Shown piece by piece: positions 8,426 through 17,283 of a stretch of 60,070 nt of DNA; positions within the stretch are counted from its first letter, which is position 1; every line of letters starts with the position of its first letter. The notes beneath the pieces were generated by a model. It saw only the letters and a list, made by a program, of their open reading frames with translations. It searched no databases and was not told the DNA's origin. This stretch comes from Desulfovibrio sp. Lineage in GTDB: Bacteria; Desulfobacterota; Desulfovibrionia; Desulfovibrionales; Desulfovibrionaceae. The DNA lies in NCBI GenBank assembly GCA_017454325.1, contig JAFTDG010000050.1:1-60070 (forward strand), in the 5' to 3' direction. Position numbers and translations under genes: made by a program.

Positions 8426-8956
8426 ATGAGACCGCGACGTGATGTGCCGCAGGATGGCGTACGTCGTAACGAGATGATCCGCGCCCGCGAGGTGCGCGTG
8501 ATCGCAGCTGACGGCGAACAGCTTGGCATTTTGCAGAGGAATGACGCCATTGCCATGGCCAAGGAGGCAGGTTTGGATCTGGTGGAGGTTTCGTCCACTT
8601 CCGAACCTCCTGTCTGCCGCATCATGGATTATGGCAAGTTTAAGTACGAACAGCAAAAAAAGAAACAGGAAGCCAAAAAGCGCCAGGCGGTTGTGCAGAT
8701 CAAGGAAATCAAGGTGCGCCCCAAGACGGACGACCACGATTATGAAACAAAAATCCGCCATATCCGCCGTTTTCTGGAAGACGGGGATCGCTGTAAGATC
8801 ACGGTCTTTTTCCGTGGGCGCGAGATCGTGCACAAGGACAGAGGGCTGGCCATACTGGACCGCATAGTTCAGGATTTGGCTGACGTTGCCAAAGTGGATC
8901 AGGAAGCCCGTGCTGAGGGGCGTACCCTGCAAATGTTACTGGTGCCCAAGAAATAG
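8426..8956 (+). CDS. infC: Translation initiation factor IF-3
   Basis: 176 residues from the ATG at 8426 (181 if translation begins at the AUA at 8411). It binds the 30S subunit and ensures correct start-codon and initiator tRNA selection. The N domain carries RRNEMIRAREVRVI and SSTSEPPVCRIMDYGKF; a Lys-rich linker (QQKKKQEAKKRQ) follows; the C domain begins IKEIKVRPKTDDHDYETK and ends LQMLLVPKK. It starts two bases after the thrS stop. Its only well-placed ribosome site points to the upstream AUA, which would allow the known IF3 autoregulation. Confidence 0.93.
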   Translation: MRPRRDVPQDGVRRNEMIRAREVRVIAADGEQLGILQRNDAIAMAKEAGLDLVEVSSTSEPPVCRIMDYGKFKYEQQKKKQEAKKRQAVVQIKEIKVRPKTDDHDYETKIRHIRRFLEDGDRCKITVFFRGREIVHKDRGLAILDRIVQDLADVAKVDQEARAEGRTLQMLLVPKK

Positions 8957-9019
8957 GACGGATTGGGAAGGATTTTGGCCTGGTTCGGCAATCCACTATG
9001 CCTCCTGTGATGGGAATAA

Positions 9020-9069
9020 AAGGAGAGAAATTCTCCTTGCGCCGCAGCACACTTTGAGGCATTATGCCT
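9020..9069 (+). promoter_or_regulatory. Structured leader of rpmI (candidate r-protein control region)
   Basis: The 162-bp infC-rpmI gap contains AAGGAGA/TCTCCTT (9020-9026 with 9032-9038) and AGGCAT/ATGCCT (9057-9062 with 9064-9069). The earlier ATGCCTCC near 8999 could pair with the second element instead. This could be an L20- or IF3-linked control site, but no known Rfam fold is recognised. The feature is structural evidence only. Confidence 0.3.
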
Positions 9070-9118
9070 TCCCTGTCGCCTTTTGAGGTGACATGGGAAA
9101 TTTTGTAAGGAGTCTGTC

Positions 9119-9316
9119 ATGCCCAAGATTAAAACCCGGCGTTCCGCTGCCAAGCGTTTCGAGCAGACCGGCAGTGGTAAGTTTCGGCGCCGCCGTCAGA
9201 ATTTGCGTCATATCCTCACCAAAAAAGCTCCCGGGCGTAAAATGCGTCTCGGTCAGGTTACCCTGGTGGATAAAACCAACGAGAAAGCCGTGCGGCGCAT
9301 GTTGCCCAACGGTTAG
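9119..9316 (+). CDS. rpmI: 50S ribosomal protein L35
   Basis: 65 residues, the usual size. It begins MPKIKTRRSAAKRFEQTGSG and contains KFRRRRQNLRHILTKKAPGRKMRLG, the highly basic L35 pattern. AAGGAG lies just before the ATG. It sits in the conserved infC-rpmI-rplT order, encoding a large-subunit protein bound to 23S rRNA. Confidence 0.95.
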   Translation: MPKIKTRRSAAKRFEQTGSGKFRRRRQNLRHILTKKAPGRKMRLGQVTLVDKTNEKAVRRMLPNG

Positions 9317-9332
9317 TTGCGCTTTTACCGTT

Positions 9333-9372
9333 CCCGTGTGCAGAACACGGGTGGAGTGACGCCACGGCGTCA
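9333..9372 (+). promoter_or_regulatory. Two adjacent hairpins between rpmI and rplT
   Basis: CCCGTGT (9333-9339) pairs with ACACGGG (9345-9351), and TGACGC (9357-9362) pairs with GCGTCA (9367-9372). Neither is followed by a U run, so they are not terminators. The 178-bp gap is unusually long for these two genes. The hairpins could stabilise the message or bind L20. Confidence 0.35.
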
Positions 9373-9494
9373 GCGGCTTGTGCAGAGCCGTGACGGATGT
9401 TCAATCTGCATCCCTCTGTGGAGAGGGCACAGGTATTTTATACAGTTCCCCGGGGGGCTTTCCTCCGCCTGGCCGGGAGAAGGAGGGTACACGT

Positions 9495-9848
9495 ATGCGT
9501 GTGAAGAGAGGTCTTGCCAGTCATCGCCGCCACAAAAAATATCTGTCAGCCGCCAAGGGATTCCGTGGCGGTCGCAGCCGTCTGTACCGTACTGCCCGTG
9601 AGGCTGTGGAACGCTCAATGCAGAATGCCTTTTATGGCCGCAAGCAGAGAAAACGCGATTTCCGCACGCTCTGGATTTTGCGCATCAATGCCGGTGCCCG
9701 GTTGAGTGGCCTTTCCTATAGCCGTTTTATGTACGGGCTGAAACAGGCAGGTATTGTGCTGAACCGGAAGGTGCTGGCTGACCTTGCCGTGTACCAGAAG
9801 GACGATTTTGCAAAGATTGTTGACCTTGCCAAGGCTGCTCTGAAGTAG
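9495..9848 (+). CDS. rplT: 50S ribosomal protein L20
   Basis: 117 residues, full length. It begins [20 protein letters not shown] and contains [38 protein letters not shown] and [10 protein letters not shown], all diagnostic for L20, an early-assembly 23S-binding protein. AGGAGGG at 9481-9487 sets the start; the in-frame extension upstream is non-conserved. In enterobacteria and bacilli L20 represses its own operon, and the hairpins upstream may be relevant. Confidence 0.95.
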   Translation: MRVKRGLASHRRHKKYLSAAKGFRGGRSRLYRTAREAVERSMQNAFYGRKQRKRDFRTLWILRINAGARLSGLSYSRFMYGLKQAGIVLNRKVLADLAVYQKDDFAKIVDLAKAALK

Positions 9849-9948
9849 CAGTAGACTCCCCGCGCCGGAGGGTATCCTTCAGGCTGCGCTCAGGGCGAGC
9901 TGCTTAGCCGCGCCTTCAGCTTGCGGGAGAAAAGCGAGCATGCTATAG

Positions 9949-9984
9949 AAACGCGGATGGTGTTACATACCATCCGCGTTTTTG
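9949..9984 (+). terminator. Strong rho-independent terminator after rplT
   Basis: AACGCGGATGGT (9950-9961) pairs perfectly with ACCATCCGCGTT (9969-9980), with loop GTTACAT and a T run after it. It separates the ribosomal protein block from pheS, whose promoter or read-through control must lie in 9985-10111. Confidence 0.85.
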
Positions 9985-10111
9985 CTTTCCATGCCCCGCC
10001 GTAACAGGACAGTCGGCGGTGCTTTCCATTTCCCGGGAAGTCCGCAGTCTCTGCTGTGTTAGTATCCCCTTCCCGGCAACTGCCGCTGTACGCGGCTCTG
10101 GGAATATCGTT

Positions 10112-11149
10112 ATGGATTTAATAGCCGCATTGGAAGAACTTGTTCACGAGCTTGAAAACGGTTTGTCACATGCCTCCTCTCTGGAAGAGCTGGAAGTGCT
10201 GCGTGTGAATATGCTGGGCCGCAAGGGGCGTATTGCGGGCATTATGTCCGCCTTGCCTGCCCTTGATCCATCAGAGCGTCCAGCAGTTGGGCAGAAGGCC
10301 AACAGCGTCAAGGAACGGTGTAACGCTCTGTTTGATGCCCGTAAGAACGCTCTGGAAAGAGCGCGTGAAGCTGCCGCCATGCAATCTTTTGATGCCACTG
10401 TGCCCGGTAGGGCGCCTTGGAGCGGCACCCTGCACCCTGATACGCTGGTGATGGAAGACATCTGCCGTATTTTCCAGGGGTTGGGGTTTGATGTGGCTTC
10501 CGGTCCTGAAGTGGAGATCGACCATTATAATTTTGAGGCATTGAATATGCCGCCGGAGCATCCCGCACGCGACATGCAGGATACGCTCTACATCACAGAT
10601 ACCGTGCTGATGCGTACACATACGTCACCAGTGCAGGTGCGCACCATGCTGGCGCGCAAGCCACCTGTTGCCGTGGTTGTGCCTGGCAAGGTCTATCGAC
10701 GTGACAGCGATCTGACACACACCCCCATGTTTCACCAGATAGAGGGCCTTATGGTGGGTGATGGTATTACTATGGCCCATTTACGGGGTACGCTCACGGC
10801 TTTTGTGCGGGCCGTATTTGGTGCGGGCACAAGTGTGCGTTTTCGTCCCAGTTTCTTTCCTTTCACGGAGCCTTCTGCAGAAGTGGATATCTCCTGCTGC
10901 ATGTGCGGTGGCAAGGGGCATGTGAACGGCGCACCCTGTCGGGTCTGCAAAACCACGGGCTGGGTGGAAATACTGGGTTGCGGCATGGTCGATCCGGCGG
11001 TGTTTGAAGCAGTGGATTATCCTGCAGACGTGAGCGGCTTTGCCTTTGGCATGGGGGTGGAGCGCGTGGCCATGCTCAAGTATGGCATAGGTGACCTGCG
11101 TATGTTTTTTGAAAACGATGTGCGCTTTCTTGGACAGTTTGCTGGGTAA
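10112..11149 (+). CDS. pheS: Phenylalanine-tRNA ligase alpha subunit
   Basis: 345 residues from the ATG at 10112 ([11 protein letters not shown]); the 31-residue upstream extension is not conserved. It has the N-terminal coiled coil that contacts tRNA. The catalytic class II core includes [63 protein letters not shown] and a C-terminal [19 protein letters not shown] small exported-protein gene separates it from pheT. Confidence 0.95.
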   Translation: MDLIAALEELVHELENGLSHASSLEELEVLRVNMLGRKGRIAGIMSALPALDPSERPAVGQKANSVKERCNALFDARKNALERAREAAAMQSFDATVPGRAPWSGTLHPDTLVMEDICRIFQGLGFDVASGPEVEIDHYNFEALNMPPEHPARDMQDTLYITDTVLMRTHTSPVQVRTMLARKPPVAVVVPGKVYRRDSDLTHTPMFHQIEGLMVGDGITMAHLRGTLTAFVRAVFGAGTSVRFRPSFFPFTEPSAEVDISCCMCGGKGHVNGAPCRVCKTTGWVEILGCGMVDPAVFEAVDYPADVSGFAFGMGVERVAMLKYGIGDLRMFFENDVRFLGQFAG

Positions 11150-11161
11150 GGTCTATCCGTA

Positions 11162-11560
11162 ATGATGGTGTCATGGCGTTTTTTCTGCGCAGGTGCCGTG
11201 TGTCGTGCCTGTGCCTGCATGGCCGTTGCGGGCCTGTTTGTGCTGCAGCCCTATGCGTTGCATATGCAAGATACTGTGTGGGCTTCGTCCTATAGCCCGC
11301 CGCGTACTGGACTGGAGCCACCCGGCGGCCCCAGGAAAACGGAAGTATTGCCCGGTGGCAGGAGTATAGGGCGCACGGCCGAAGGCGGTATGGGGTATAC
11401 TGATGCCTATGGTAACACTATTACCAATCGACCCCTTGAAGAGACAAAGGCGCACCCCCGTCTCAGACCTGGCGCGTATGGTGCTGCGTATGGCAAAACG
11501 CAGCCCGAGCGTCCCCTGCCCGACCCGCAGGATACAACTCCGGCCTGGAATTTTAAGTAA
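11162..11560 (+). CDS. Small exported protein of unknown function, between pheS and pheT
   Basis: 132 residues with an N-terminal hydrophobic stretch (about 8-32, FCAGAVCRACACMAVAGLFV) likely to be a signal peptide or anchor. A Pro/Gly/Arg-rich, low-complexity remainder follows, including a Gly-Tyr-Thr-Asp-Ala-Tyr-Gly-Asn-Thr segment. It starts 12 bp after pheS and ends 37 bp before pheT, so it is probably co-transcribed with them. No family is recognised. The composition resembles periplasmic proline-rich proteins, as does the product of 19721-20461. Confidence 0.6.
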   Translation: MMVSWRFFCAGAVCRACACMAVAGLFVLQPYALHMQDTVWASSYSPPRTGLEPPGGPRKTEVLPGGRSIGRTAEGGMGYTDAYGNTITNRPLEETKAHPRLRPGAYGAAYGKTQPERPLPDPQDTTPAWNFK

Positions 11561-11597
11561 CCCCGTCCCGCAACAACGCGGTAACTAGGATACGGTT

Positions 11598-14003
11598 ATG
11601 CTGCTTTCCCTCTCTTGGTTGCGTGAGTTTACCCCTTATGAAGGAACGGCTGAACAGCTTGGCGACCGTTTGACAATGCTTGGGCTGGAGCTGGAGGATA
11701 TTCTTCATCCCTATGAAGCAATACGTTCCATAGTGGTGGGGCATGTGCTCACATGCGAAGCGCACCCCCAGTCTGATCACCTGCATGTGTGCAAGGTGGA
11801 TGTCGGCCAGAATGAACCTCTGGATATTGTCTGTGGTGCCCCTAATGTGGCGCAGGGGCAGAAGGTCCCTGTGGCGTTGGTAGGTACGGTCATGCCAGAC
11901 GGTATGGTCATCAAAAAAGCCAAACTGCGGGGAGCGCTCTCAATGGGCATGATATGTTCTGAGCGGGAGCTTGGCCTCACAGAAGACCACAGTGGCATCA
12001 TGGTGCTGCCCGATACATTTATTGTAGGGCAATCCCTGATAGATCAGCTTGATCTGGACCGGGAAGTGCTGGATATTTCTGTAACACCGAATCGTGCTGA
12101 CTGCCTTTCTGTTCTGGGTTTGGCCCGCGAAACGGCACATGCCTTTGCATTGCCCTTTAGTATTCCTGAACGTCCGTTTCATGAAGACAGTGCCGCTCCT
12201 GAGAGGATTGTACCTATTGATATTCAGGCGCCGGAGAGCTGCTGGCTCTATGCCGGACGTATCGTCTCCGGGGTGAAGATAGGTCCTTCGCCCATGCGTA
12301 TACGCCATCGTTTGCATGCTGTGGGCGTGCGTCCCATTTCCAACATTGTGGACGTAACAAACTATATTCTTTTTGAATGTGGGCAGCCATTGCATTCTTT
12401 TGATTTGGACAAGCTGGAGGGCGGGCGCATTGTGGTGCGTCATGGCAGACCCGGGGAGAAATTTACTACTCTGGACGGGCAGGAGCGTCTGTTAACTGCA
12501 AACGACCTGTGTATCTGCGACGCAGGACGGGTCGTGGCTCTTGCCGGTGTGATGGGTGGTTTGAATACGGAAATTACTGATGCCAGTACCAATGTATTTT
12601 TGGAGAGCGCAGTATTCAGGCCTGCCACTATTCGTCGCACCTCGCGTCGCCTGGGGCTTTCTTCCGAGGCATCCTACCGTTTTGAACGGGGTATCGACCA
12701 GCAGGCAAGTCGTTGGGCTCTTGATCGTGCCTGTGCCATGATGGCCGCCATGAGTGGCGGCCATGTACAGCGTGGACTATCCTGCAGTGAGCCACACCCC
12801 TTTGTCCCCGTACGCATTCCGTTCCGTCCCTCTCGAGTTGATGCCCTTCTTGGTGAGCACGTCACACCGGAGTTTGATGAAAAGACGCTTACAGGCCTTG
12901 GCTGCCCTGTAGAAAAGGGGGAAGACGCTTGGGTGGTCACACAACCTTCATGGCGTCCGGACCTTACCCGTGAGGCGGACCTTATTGAAGAGGTAGGACG
13001 TATGTACGGGCTGGATACCATTGCGCCGGTGCTGCCTGCAGTTGCACAGACGCTGGATTGTGCCAGCGCACCCGAATCGCGTTTTGCCTTTTGGTCGCGT
13101 ATAAAGCGCTGGGGCGCAGGGCTTGGCTTGAATGAGGTCGTCAACTACAGTTTTGTGGGGCATAAGGATCTTGATCGCCTGGGATTGCCGCAGCAGGGGC
13201 GCATCTCCATTATGAACCCCCTTTCAGCTGAGCAGGATGTTTTACGAACGGTGCTTGCCCCAGGCCTGCTGCACGATTTGCGCAATAACCTGGCCCAGGG
13301 TGCGCAGGGGCTACGTCTTTTTGAGCTGGCCAATGTTTTTGAGGCCGACGCCGTTTCCGAAACTACGGCCCGCGAAACGGGCATGCTGGGAATACTGCTC
13401 TATGGTAGTCGTTATGACACGGCCTGGCCCCAGGCTGCGGGGGATATGGAATATGCCGATCTTAAGGGCGTAGTGGAGCACTTGCTGCGCTTCCTGCACC
13501 TTGCAGCGTCAGAGTATACAACCTGTGAGGAACACACATTCCTGCAGCCCTGCGTATGTGTGAGAGCACAGGGGCGCGATGTGGGGGTCATGGGCAGGGT
13601 CAAGCCTGCCGTGGCTGACGTTTACCTGGCCCGCAAGGATGTCTGGTTAGCGGAGCTCAATTTGGAGACCCTGCGCGAACTGCATGATGTGGCAGTGGTG
13701 CGGTTTGCACAGCTGCCGGTTTATCCACCCGTGCGGCGTGATATTACCATCGCGGCTGGTTGCGGGCTAAAGGTGGCGGATATAGAGGCGCATGTGCGTG
13801 ACTTGCATCTGCCCCTGCTGGAAGATGTGACTCTGGTGGACTGTTATATACCGCAACAGACCTCGGATGGGGACTCCGTGCGCAACCTGACGTTTCGTCT
13901 GACATTCCGCCACCAGGAGCGCACCTTAAAGGATGCAGAGGTGGATAAGATGCGCGAAAAGGTGGCGGAGTCGCTGCAGAAGGTTCTGAAAGTGACGGTA
14001 TAA
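11598..14003 (+). CDS. pheT: Phenylalanine-tRNA ligase beta subunit
   Basis: 801 residues, the full bacterial length. It has the N-terminal EMAPII-like tRNA-binding domain (about 40-150; HPQSDHLHVCKVDVG, SMGMICSERELG), B3/B4 editing-related domain (RIRHRLHAVGVRPISNIVDV), the SSEASYRFERGID segment, B5 domain, the catalytic-like fold, and the C-terminal ferredoxin-like anticodon-binding domain (FAQLPVYPPVRRDITI). It partners PheS as an alpha2-beta2 enzyme. Confidence 0.95.
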   Translation: MLLSLSWLREFTPYEGTAEQLGDRLTMLGLELEDILHPYEAIRSIVVGHVLTCEAHPQSDHLHVCKVDVGQNEPLDIVCGAPNVAQGQKVPVALVGTVMPDGMVIKKAKLRGALSMGMICSERELGLTEDHSGIMVLPDTFIVGQSLIDQLDLDREVLDISVTPNRADCLSVLGLARETAHAFALPFSIPERPFHEDSAAPERIVPIDIQAPESCWLYAGRIVSGVKIGPSPMRIRHRLHAVGVRPISNIVDVTNYILFECGQPLHSFDLDKLEGGRIVVRHGRPGEKFTTLDGQERLLTANDLCICDAGRVVALAGVMGGLNTEITDASTNVFLESAVFRPATIRRTSRRLGLSSEASYRFERGIDQQASRWALDRACAMMAAMSGGHVQRGLSCSEPHPFVPVRIPFRPSRVDALLGEHVTPEFDEKTLTGLGCPVEKGEDAWVVTQPSWRPDLTREADLIEEVGRMYGLDTIAPVLPAVAQTLDCASAPESRFAFWSRIKRWGAGLGLNEVVNYSFVGHKDLDRLGLPQQGRISIMNPLSAEQDVLRTVLAPGLLHDLRNNLAQGAQGLRLFELANVFEADAVSETTARETGMLGILLYGSRYDTAWPQAAGDMEYADLKGVVEHLLRFLHLAASEYTTCEEHTFLQPCVCVRAQGRDVGVMGRVKPAVADVYLARKDVWLAELNLETLRELHDVAVVRFAQLPVYPPVRRDITIAAGCGLKVADIEAHVRDLHLPLLEDVTLVDCYIPQQTSDGDSVRNLTFRLTFRHQERTLKDAEVDKMREKVAESLQKVLKVTV

Positions 14004-14015
14004 ATTCCCTGGGCC

Positions 14016-14048
14016 GTTCCCGGCGGTATGGTTACCGCCTGTGGGAAC
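14016..14048 (+). other. Long stable hairpin between pheT and merR-type gene
   Basis: GTTCCC-GGCGGTA (14016-14028) pairs with TACCGCC (14033-14039) and GGGAAC (14043-14048). The 13 bp are interrupted by a 3-nt bulge, with a TGGT loop. No T run follows, so it is more likely an mRNA-processing or stability structure than a full terminator. Confidence 0.55.
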
Positions 14049-14062
14049 TGAGGGAGACGCGC

Positions 14063-14413
14063 ATGCCAGACAGCACAACCGAGACTTATAAAATCGGTGA
14101 GGTAGCAGAAATGCTCAACCTCAAAACCCATGTGCTGCGGTTCTGGGAGACGGAATTCCCCCAGCTGGCCCCGTTGCGTACGGCCAAGGGGCAGCGCTTG
14201 TATACAGGTGCACATGTGGCTCTGTTGCGACGCATCCAGCAGTTGCTGCATGAGCAGGGCATGACCATTGAAGGAGCGCGTCGCGTGATTGAAGGCAGCG
14301 CTGTCGTGGACGATACTCTGCCGGAGCGTGTGGCTGCAGTGCCGGATCCTGAGTTCATGCATATGCTAAAACGCGAGCTTCTGGCTGTACGACGGCTGCT
14401 GCAAAACGACTGA
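14063..14413 (+). CDS. MerR-family transcriptional regulator
   Basis: 116 residues. The N-terminal winged helix begins YKIGEVAEMLNLKTHVLRFW and continues FPQLAPLRTAKGQRLYTGAHVALLRRIQQLL, the MerR DNA-binding signature. The C-terminal part is short and has no ligand-binding cysteines, so the effector is unknown. GAGGGAG precedes the ATG. It lies within the pheT-rpe run, a position I associate with deltaproteobacteria, though I cannot confirm this here. Confidence 0.85.
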   Translation: MPDSTTETYKIGEVAEMLNLKTHVLRFWETEFPQLAPLRTAKGQRLYTGAHVALLRRIQQLLHEQGMTIEGARRVIEGSAVVDDTLPERVAAVPDPEFMHMLKRELLAVRRLLQND

Positions 14414-14443
14414 CAAACCTGCAACTCAACTGCGAGTCCTCAC

Positions 14444-15172
14444 ATGATATTATCCCCGTCTCTCCTGTCTGCGGATTTTGCACATGTGGCCGATGAACTG
14501 ACGGCGCTGGAAGCAGCCGGGATTACGTGGTTGCATCTGGATATTATGGATGGCGCTTTTGTGCCCAATATTACCTTTGGACCGCCACTGTTGCAGGCCA
14601 TGCGTCCCTTGAGCAATCTTTTTTTTGACGTACACCTGATGGTGGAGGACCCGGCCCGCTATATCGGCGATTTCCGCGCTGCCGGGGCAGATATGCTTGT
14701 TATCCATGCCGAAGCAGACAAGCACCCGCAGCGCACCCTAACGGCTATTCACTCGCTGGGCTGCAAGAGCGGCCTGGCCCTGAATCCCGGAACAGACGTG
14801 AGTGTTGTGCGCTGGCTTGCTGCCGACATAGATATGCTGGTGCTCATGAGTGTCAACCCGGGATTTTCCGGGCAGGCATTCCTTCCGGCTACCTACGAAA
14901 AAATTCGTGCTGCCCGTTGCATTTTGGATGAAAATGGCGGAGCGAACGTGCTTATTCAGGTGGATGGTGGTGTTAGCCCTGAAAATGCTCCACATCTTGT
15001 TGACGCCGGGGCAGAGGTGCTGGTTTCAGGATCGGCTTTTTTTGCACATAAACCGTATGAACAACGGATTGCGGCCTTTATGGCAGCTTCTGCTGGCCGG
15101 AAGAGACGTCCTGCGGAAGAAGCCATGCAACGCCGCAAGACAGCCCTTGACGGGGGTACGCTGCTGTGTTGA
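14444..15172 (+). CDS. rpe: Ribulose-phosphate 3-epimerase
   Basis: 242 residues. It interconverts ribulose-5-P and xylulose-5-P. TIM-barrel motifs are ILSPSLLSADF, WLHLDIMDGAFVPNITFG, DVHLMVEDP, VLMSVNPGFSGQ and QVDGGVSPENA, including the metal-binding His/Asp pairs. It is about 20 residues longer than usual because of a basic C-terminal tail (KRRPAEEAMQRRK). It lies 31 bp after the merR-type gene and 69 bp before tkt, with which it forms a pentose phosphate unit. Confidence 0.93.
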   Translation: MILSPSLLSADFAHVADELTALEAAGITWLHLDIMDGAFVPNITFGPPLLQAMRPLSNLFFDVHLMVEDPARYIGDFRAAGADMLVIHAEADKHPQRTLTAIHSLGCKSGLALNPGTDVSVVRWLAADIDMLVLMSVNPGFSGQAFLPATYEKIRAARCILDENGGANVLIQVDGGVSPENAPHLVDAGAEVLVSGSAFFAHKPYEQRIAAFMAASAGRKRRPAEEAMQRRKTALDGGTLLC

Positions 15173-15241
15173 ACAGGCTGGGCAGCAGTGCTGTCTTGCC
15201 ATCATAGTTATCTGTCATTCGTAGTAAAAGAGGGAGATGCC

Positions 15242-17248
15242 ATGCCCACCCGTCGTCAGTGTGCCAATGCCATTCGTGTCCTCGCCATGGACGCCATCGA
15301 AAAAGCCCAATCCGGTCACCCCGGAGCACCTCTTGGTATGGCCGATATGGCCGAAGCTCTTTGGCGGCATGTGCTGAAGCACAATCCTGCCAACCCCCAC
15401 TGGTTTGACCGTGACCGTTTTGTGCTTTCCAACGGGCACGCTTCTATGCTGCTCTACGCATTGCTGCATCTAACGGGCTATGGCCTGACCATGGATGACG
15501 TGCGTAATTTCCGGCAATGGGGAGCACGGACCCCAGGCCATCCCGAGCGGAATCCTGAGCTTGGCATTGAGATGACGACAGGTCCTCTGGGGCAGGGCAT
15601 TGCTTCAGCCGTGGGCATGGCTCTGGCAGAACGCATGCTGGCCGCACGCTTTAATACGCCGGAATACAATATTGTGGATCACCGTACCTGGGTGTTTCTG
15701 GGTGATGGCTGCCTGATGGAAGGCGTCTCCCATGAGGCATGCTCTCTTGCCGGCACATGGAAGTTGGGCAAACTCAATGCCCTGTATGACGCCAATGGTA
15801 TTTCCATTGACGGCAAGGTTGACAACTGGTTTACGGAAGATGTGGCAGCACGTTTTCGTGCCTACGGGTGGCAAGTCATCGGGCCTATAGACGGACACGA
15901 TTATTTCGCTCTGGATGCTGCTTTGGCCGAGGCAAAAGAGGATACATGCCATCCTGGCCTGATTATCTGCCGTACGCACATCGGTTTTGCCTCACCGAAG
16001 GCGGATAGCGCTGCTTGCCACGGGGCACCGCTGGGCCAAGAGAATATTGCCGCCACACGTAAGGCTTTGGGCTGGAGTGAGCCGCCCTTCACAATCCCGG
16101 CAGATATTTCTGCGGCCTGGGACGCCCGCGTACAGGGGAAGGCCGTCGAGGATGCCTGGCAGAATGTCTTTGATGCCTATGCGGCTGCCCATCCGGACAA
16201 GGCTGCGGAATTCAGCCGGTGCATGCGTGGTGATCTGCCTGAGGATTGGGCTGACATTGCCAAGGCTATGCTGGATGCCGCCGTCAGTGCGGGAGAGAAC
16301 ATTGCCACGCGTGTGGCCTCACGTAAGGTACTGGAGTACCTTGTGCCCCATTTGCCCGAACTGGTCGGCGGCGCGGCCGATCTAACCGGTTCCGTAGGTA
16401 CATGTACCTCGGCTTCCACGCCTCTTGATGTCGCCGCATATACGGGTAATTATATATATTACGGCGTACGTGAATTTGCCATGAGCACCGTTATGAACGG
16501 TCTGGCTTTACACGGGGGCTTCATACCCTATGCGGGGACGTTCCTCTCCTTTGCGGATCAGGCCAAGAACGCGTTACGACTTGCAGCACTCATGCACATA
16601 CGTGCCGTATGGGTAATGACACACGATTCCATCGGTGTAGGAGAAGACGGCCCGACCCATCAGCCCGTAGAGCAGCTCGGTATGCTGCGTCTTACGCCTG
16701 ATATCCACGTCTGGCGGCCCTGTGATGGCGTGGAAACCGCCGTGGCATGGCGTTGTGCCCTTGAGAGCGCAACCGCGCCCACGGTACTTTCTCTTTCCCG
16801 GCAAAAAACGGTCTTCTGCGCGCGCAGCCCGCAACAGGTACGTGACATCGCGCGTGGTGGCTATATCCTGTATGCGTGCGAAGGAACGCCCGACATCATT
16901 CTTATAGCTACTGGCTCTGAGGTGGGGCTGGCACTGGAAGCTGCTGAGGCCCTTACACAGCAGGGTCGCAAGGCGCGTGTGGTTTCCATGCCCTGTACTT
17001 CTGTGTTTGACGCGCAGGATGCCGCTTGGCGTGAATATGTGCTGCCCTCTGCCGTGCGTGTACGCATAGCCGTTGAGGCATCTGCCGCCGACTGGTGGCG
17101 GAAGTATGTGGGGCTGGACGGAGAGGTGCTGGGCATGGTGGGCTTCGGTGCGTCCGCACCGGGCAAGGTGGTGTTTGAAAAATTTGGCTTCACAGTTACG
17201 CATGTACTGGAGCTGGCGGAGCACATGTTTAACAAGCAGGGGCTCTAG
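15242..17248 (+). CDS. tkt: Transketolase
   Basis: 668 residues; thiamine-diphosphate enzyme moving two-carbon units between sugar phosphates. Motifs are AIRVLAMDAIEKAQSGHPGA, HASMLLYALLHLTGY, TGPLGQG, the ThDP-binding GDGCLMEG through GISIDG, then FAMSTVMNGLALHGGF and DSIGVGEDGPTHQPVE. AGGGAG before the ATG at 15242 fixes the start; the longer frame from 15188 is non-conserved. Genes rpe, tkt and pgk follow each other closely and are likely co-transcribed. Confidence 0.95.
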   Translation: MPTRRQCANAIRVLAMDAIEKAQSGHPGAPLGMADMAEALWRHVLKHNPANPHWFDRDRFVLSNGHASMLLYALLHLTGYGLTMDDVRNFRQWGARTPGHPERNPELGIEMTTGPLGQGIASAVGMALAERMLAARFNTPEYNIVDHRTWVFLGDGCLMEGVSHEACSLAGTWKLGKLNALYDANGISIDGKVDNWFTEDVAARFRAYGWQVIGPIDGHDYFALDAALAEAKEDTCHPGLIICRTHIGFASPKADSAACHGAPLGQENIAATRKALGWSEPPFTIPADISAAWDARVQGKAVEDAWQNVFDAYAAAHPDKAAEFSRCMRGDLPEDWADIAKAMLDAAVSAGENIATRVASRKVLEYLVPHLPELVGGAADLTGSVGTCTSASTPLDVAAYTGNYIYYGVREFAMSTVMNGLALHGGFIPYAGTFLSFADQAKNALRLAALMHIRAVWVMTHDSIGVGEDGPTHQPVEQLGMLRLTPDIHVWRPCDGVETAVAWRCALESATAPTVLSLSRQKTVFCARSPQQVRDIARGGYILYACEGTPDIILIATGSEVGLALEAAEALTQQGRKARVVSMPCTSVFDAQDAAWREYVLPSAVRVRIAVEASAADWWRKYVGLDGEVLGMVGFGASAPGKVVFEKFGFTVTHVLELAEHMFNKQGL

Positions 17249-17283
17249 CGGCAGTCAGCCGCAGGCCTGTGAGGGAGTATGCC

